A stretch of 64,000 nucleotides of DNA, taken from positions 2,654,823 to 2,718,822 of the forward strand of contig NZ_CP085327.1 of NCBI RefSeq assembly GCF_020614375.1. Direction: 5' to 3'. Made by a program: the position numbers and the translations under genes. Shown in pieces: positions 61,514 through 64,000 of this stretch; within the stretch, counting starts at the first letter, position 1; each line of letters begins with the position of its first letter. Source of the stretch: Haladaptatus salinisoli. GTDB taxonomy: Archaea > Halobacteriota > Halobacteria > Halobacteriales > Haladaptataceae. The notes under the pieces were generated by a model. The model saw only the letters and a program-made list of their open reading frames with translations. It was not told the DNA's origin and ran no database searches.

Positions 61514-62365
61514 ATGATAGACGAGACTGTCGAGGAGATACAGGAGATGCAGACGCACAGCTCCTCGACCGTCGCGGTCAAGGCCGCGCAGGCGCTGGAA
61601 GACCTCCTGACCCGCGAGTTCGAGACGGTCGAGGAGTTCGAGCGCGCGCTCGAACACAACAGCAACGCCCTCCGGCGGGCGAACCCCTCCCACGCCTCGC
61701 TCGTCACGACCCAGCGAGCCATCGTCACGATGGTCACCGACGCGGAAAACGAGTCCGTCGAAGCGGCCAAACGGAACACGGAGGAGGCCATCGACAGCGT
61801 CGTCGAACAGGTCGTGACCGCCAAGCGCCGCGCCGCCGAGAACGCCGCCCCGCTGTTCGAGGACGGCCTGACGTTCATGACCCACGACTACTCGTCGACC
61901 GTGCTGGAGGCGGTCGAACAGGCCGTCGCGGAGGGCGCGTACCTCGACGCGTACGTGTTGGAGGCCCGCCCGCGCTACCTCGGGCGCAAAACCGCCCGCG
62001 TGCTCGGCGAAATCGACCAGGTGGACGTGACCCTCGTCGTGGACAGCGCCTCGGGACACTACCTGCCGGAGTGCGACCGCGTGTTCACCGGCATGGACTG
62101 CATCGTGGACGAGACGCTCTACAACCGCGTCGGGACGTTCCCCCTCGTCGCCACCGCGAACGAGGTGGGCGTTCCCGTGACGACCATCGCTTCCAGCGCG
62201 AAGATCGTCGGCGAAGCGTTCCGCTTCGAGAACGATTTCCGCTCGGGGAGCGAGGTGATTCGAGAGCCGGCGGAGGGCTTCTCGGTGGCGAATCCTGCCT
62301 ACGACGCGACGCCGACCCGTCTCCTCGATTCCGTCGTGACGGACGAGGGGACGTGGGAGTACTGA
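61514..62365 (+). CDS. eIF2B-alpha/ribose-1,5-bisphosphate isomerase-family protein
   Basis: A 283-residue member of the family that includes archaeal aIF2B, methylthioribose-1-phosphate isomerase and ribose-1,5-bisphosphate isomerase. The Rossmann-like half has VTLVVDSASGHYL and GMDCIVDETLYNRVGTFPLV, where Asp195 matches the isomerase Asp. The catalytic Cys region, THC in the Thermococcus enzyme, is THDYSST with Asp125. It may therefore be the regulatory/eIF2B-like paralogue or an altered isomerase. A divergent promoter region of 129 bases separates it from the R-M-like gene. Confidence 0.82.
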   Translation: MIDETVEEIQEMQTHSSSTVAVKAAQALEDLLTREFETVEEFERALEHNSNALRRANPSHASLVTTQRAIVTMVTDAENESVEAAKRNTEEAIDSVVEQVVTAKRRAAENAAPLFEDGLTFMTHDYSSTVLEAVEQAVAEGAYLDAYVLEARPRYLGRKTARVLGEIDQVDVTLVVDSASGHYLPECDRVFTGMDCIVDETLYNRVGTFPLVATANEVGVPVTTIASSAKIVGEAFRFENDFRSGSEVIREPAEGFSVANPAYDATPTRLLDSVVTDEGTWEY

Positions 62366-62387
62366 ACGCTCGACTTCCTTACTCGGA

Positions 62388-63488
62388 CTACTCCACCCCG
62401 ACCCACTCCCCGCGCTCGTCGCTCCGCTCGATGGCGTCCAACACCTTCTGCACCGCCAACCCGTCCGCGAAGTTCGGGTGGTACTCCTCGCCGGAATCGA
62501 CCGCCGAGAGGAACTCGTAGTTCTCGTGGACGAAGGTGTGCTCCCAGCCGATGACGTGACCCGGCGGCCACCAGTGCTCGATGTAGGGGTCCGACTCGTC
62601 GGTCACGAGCACCGTCTCGTAGCCCCGGTCGTCGCCCCGGAGGACTTCGAGTTCGTTGAGGCGTTCGAGGGAGAACTTGAGACTTCCCTCGGAGCCGTGA
62701 ATCTCGATGGTGTGGTCGTTCTTGTGCCCCGTTGCGAACCGCGAGGCTTCGAAGGTTCCCATCACGCCCCCCTCCAACTCGGCCTGCGCGGAGTAGGCGT
62801 CGTCCACCGTGACCGGGCGGGTCTCGTCCTCGCCGGGAACCGGGCGCTCGTCCACGAAGGTTTCGAGGTGGCCGGAGACGCGCTCCACGTCGCCGACGAG
62901 GAAGCGCGCGAGGTCGACGGTGTGCGCGCCGAGGTCGCCGAGCGCGCCGCTGCCCGCCAGTTCCTCGTCGTTGCGCCACGACCACGGCGCGTCGGGGTCG
63001 ACCAGCCAGTCCTGCAGGTAGCGCCCGCGGAAGTGGCGTATCTCGCCGAGGGTGCCGTCGTCGATGAGTCCCTTGGCGTACCGGATGGCCGGGATGAACC
63101 GGTAGTTGAACGCGGTCGCGGTCGGCACGCCGGCCGATTCCGCGGCGTCGGCCATGCGCTCCGCGTCGTCCAGCGTGGCCGCGAGTGGCTTCTCGCAGAG
63201 CACCGGAATCCCCGCGTCGAGGGCGGCGACGGAGGGTTCGGCGTGGACGAAGTTCGGCCCGAGGTTATAGAACGCGTCCACGTCGCCTACGACCTCCTCC
63301 CAGTCCGTGCTCGTCTCGGCGAACCCGAGGCGGTCCGCCGCGTCTTCGAGCGCGGATTCGTCCCGCCCGACGAGGACGTGGCGCTCCACGTCCGGCGCGT
63401 CGGGGAAGAACATCGGCAGGCGCGCCATCGCGTTCGCGTGGGCCTTGCCCATGAATCGATAGCCGAGAACGCCGACTTTCAACGTCAT
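62388..63488 (-). CDS. Gfo/Idh/MocA-family oxidoreductase
   Basis: A 366-residue NAD(P)-dependent dehydrogenase of sugars or inositols. The Rossmann motif is VGVLGYRFMGKAHANAM at the N-terminus. The catalytic Lys lies in PVLCEKPLAAT (about 96-106). Substrate residues lie in TAFNYRFIPAIRYAKGLID and ALGDLGAHTVDLARFLVGD, with His of GAHTVD as acid/base. Length is normal. Its stop lies 22 bases from that of the convergent eIF2B-family gene. Substrate unknown. Confidence 0.9.
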   Translation of the reverse strand: MTLKVGVLGYRFMGKAHANAMARLPMFFPDAPDVERHVLVGRDESALEDAADRLGFAETSTDWEEVVGDVDAFYNLGPNFVHAEPSVAALDAGIPVLCEKPLAATLDDAERMADAAESAGVPTATAFNYRFIPAIRYAKGLIDDGTLGEIRHFRGRYLQDWLVDPDAPWSWRNDEELAGSGALGDLGAHTVDLARFLVGDVERVSGHLETFVDERPVPGEDETRPVTVDDAYSAQAELEGGVMGTFEASRFATGHKNDHTIEIHGSEGSLKFSLERLNELEVLRGDDRGYETVLVTDESDPYIEHWWPPGHVIGWEHTFVHENYEFLSAVDSGEEYHPNFADGLAVQKVLDAIERSDERGEWVGVE

Positions 63489-63765
63489 GGTTTGGCGTTC
63501 TTCGTGAGAGGGCTTAGTGTTTGATGGCTAGCGACCCCGCGTCGGAATTCCCCTCGCGGGGCGGTGTGCTCGCTCCGGACGTCCCCGGTCGCTCTCGGCG
63601 CGAGCGTTGCGGGTACCGGGGCGGCGGTGGCCTCGAAAGCCCCCGGGCGTTCGTCCGGTCGCAGCGTCCGACGGTCGCGGGGCGGAAGTCGAGAGCGCGG
63701 GGATTTTCCGGACGGTCACGGGGGATTCGATACCTCATCCGACAGAAACGCGTCTTCGGGACCCC

Positions 63766-64000
63766 ATGTCCGAAAATCGCATCCGCGTCTCCGCCCGCGG
63801 TCTGGTTCGCCGCGGCGACGAAATTCTCGTCGCGCGGGACCGGGACCCGGCCGAAGGCGAGCGCTTCCACTACCTCCTCGGCGGGGGCGTCGAGTTCGGC
63901 GAGCACAGCGAAGACGCCCTGCACCGGGAGTTCGAGGAGGAACTCGGCGTCTCGCTGGCGAACGTCTCGCCCTTCGAAACGTACGAGGGGGTGTTCACCT
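63766..64000 (+). CDS. Nudix hydrolase (truncated by window end)
   Basis: The ATG at 63766 opens a frame that reaches the window edge after 78 codons. It begins MSENRIRVSARGLVRRGDE and contains a complete Nudix box: GGGVEFGEHSEDALHREFEEELGV, spacing G-x5-E-x7-REx-x-EE-x-G. It is a pyrophosphohydrolase of unknown substrate. Upstream, 63489-63765 is a GC-rich non-coding gap with no feature I can support. Confidence 0.85.
   Translation, partial: MSENRIRVSARGLVRRGDEILVARDRDPAEGERFHYLLGGGVEFGEHSEDALHREFEEELGVSLANVSPFETYEGVFT

Overview
The window is a 64-kb stretch of a halophilic archaeon (class Halobacteria). It is GC-rich (about two-thirds by eye). Nearly all proteins are strongly acidic. Promoters are archaeal (BRE/TATA about 25-35 bases before leaderless starts). 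The informational genes are archaeal: Pelota, RqcH, GINS, primase PriS, Lsm, L37e, MBF1, archease/RtcB, Cdc48 and Lhr. I cannot name the genus from the sequence. Almost all of it is chromosomal housekeeping sequence; I see no integrase, transposase, CRISPR array or rRNA.

Layout. 1-5.7 kb: a truncated gene end, an epoxide hydrolase, a 0.7-kb gene-free stretch, a geranylgeranyl-reductase-family flavoprotein, an enoyl-CoA hydratase and an amidohydrolase. 5.7-8.6 kb: a 28-bp perfect palindrome, then glycerol kinase and a tightly coupled membrane protein. 8.6-13.9 kb: ArsC/LMW-phosphatase-like protein, phosphoglycolate phosphatase, 2-hydroxyacid dehydrogenase, small membrane and zinc-finger proteins, MsrB, a PhnP-like metallohydrolase and a VOC protein. 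14-19 kb: two stalled-ribosome factors, RqcH and Pelota, either side of a tail-to-tail DUF4013 pair of which one copy is broken. 19-31 kb: a beta-lactamase-fold hydrolase, the helicase Lhr, an SLC13 transporter, a LarA-type racemase homologue and a Dna2-like nuclease-helicase. 31-38 kb: lipoprotein, PfkB kinase, zincin, M42 peptidase, the overlapping Lsm-L37e pair and purF. 38-47 kb: tRNA-Leu(GAG), many small proteins, MBF1, an alanyl-tRNA editing protein, a prolyl-oligopeptidase relic, acyl-CoA dehydrogenase and panB. 47-57 kb: an Hsp20-like protein overlapping cdc48, a repeat-bearing gap and frameshifted monooxygenase, the GINS-PriS replication pair, and archease-RtcB. 57-64 kb: a solitary Eco57I-type adenine methyltransferase/R-M-like protein, an eIF2B-family protein, a Gfo/Idh/MocA oxidoreductase and the start of a Nudix gene.

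How the genes work together. The clearest functional groups are RNA and protein quality control (RqcH, Pelota, Cdc48 with its Hsp20-like partner, archease-RtcB, alanyl-tRNA editing), DNA replication and repair (GINS, PriS, Dna2, Lhr), and glycerol entry (GlpK plus membrane protein, without G3P dehydrogenase genes in the window). Three decaying genes (DUF4013 copy, prolyl oligopeptidase, monooxygenase) show local gene loss. The items most worth follow-up are the R-M-like gene with an NPPH motif, the LarA homologue with a Lys-to-Arg change, the eIF2B-family protein lacking the isomerase cysteine, and the Hsp20-like/cdc48 unit with an inverted repeat at its likely transcription start.
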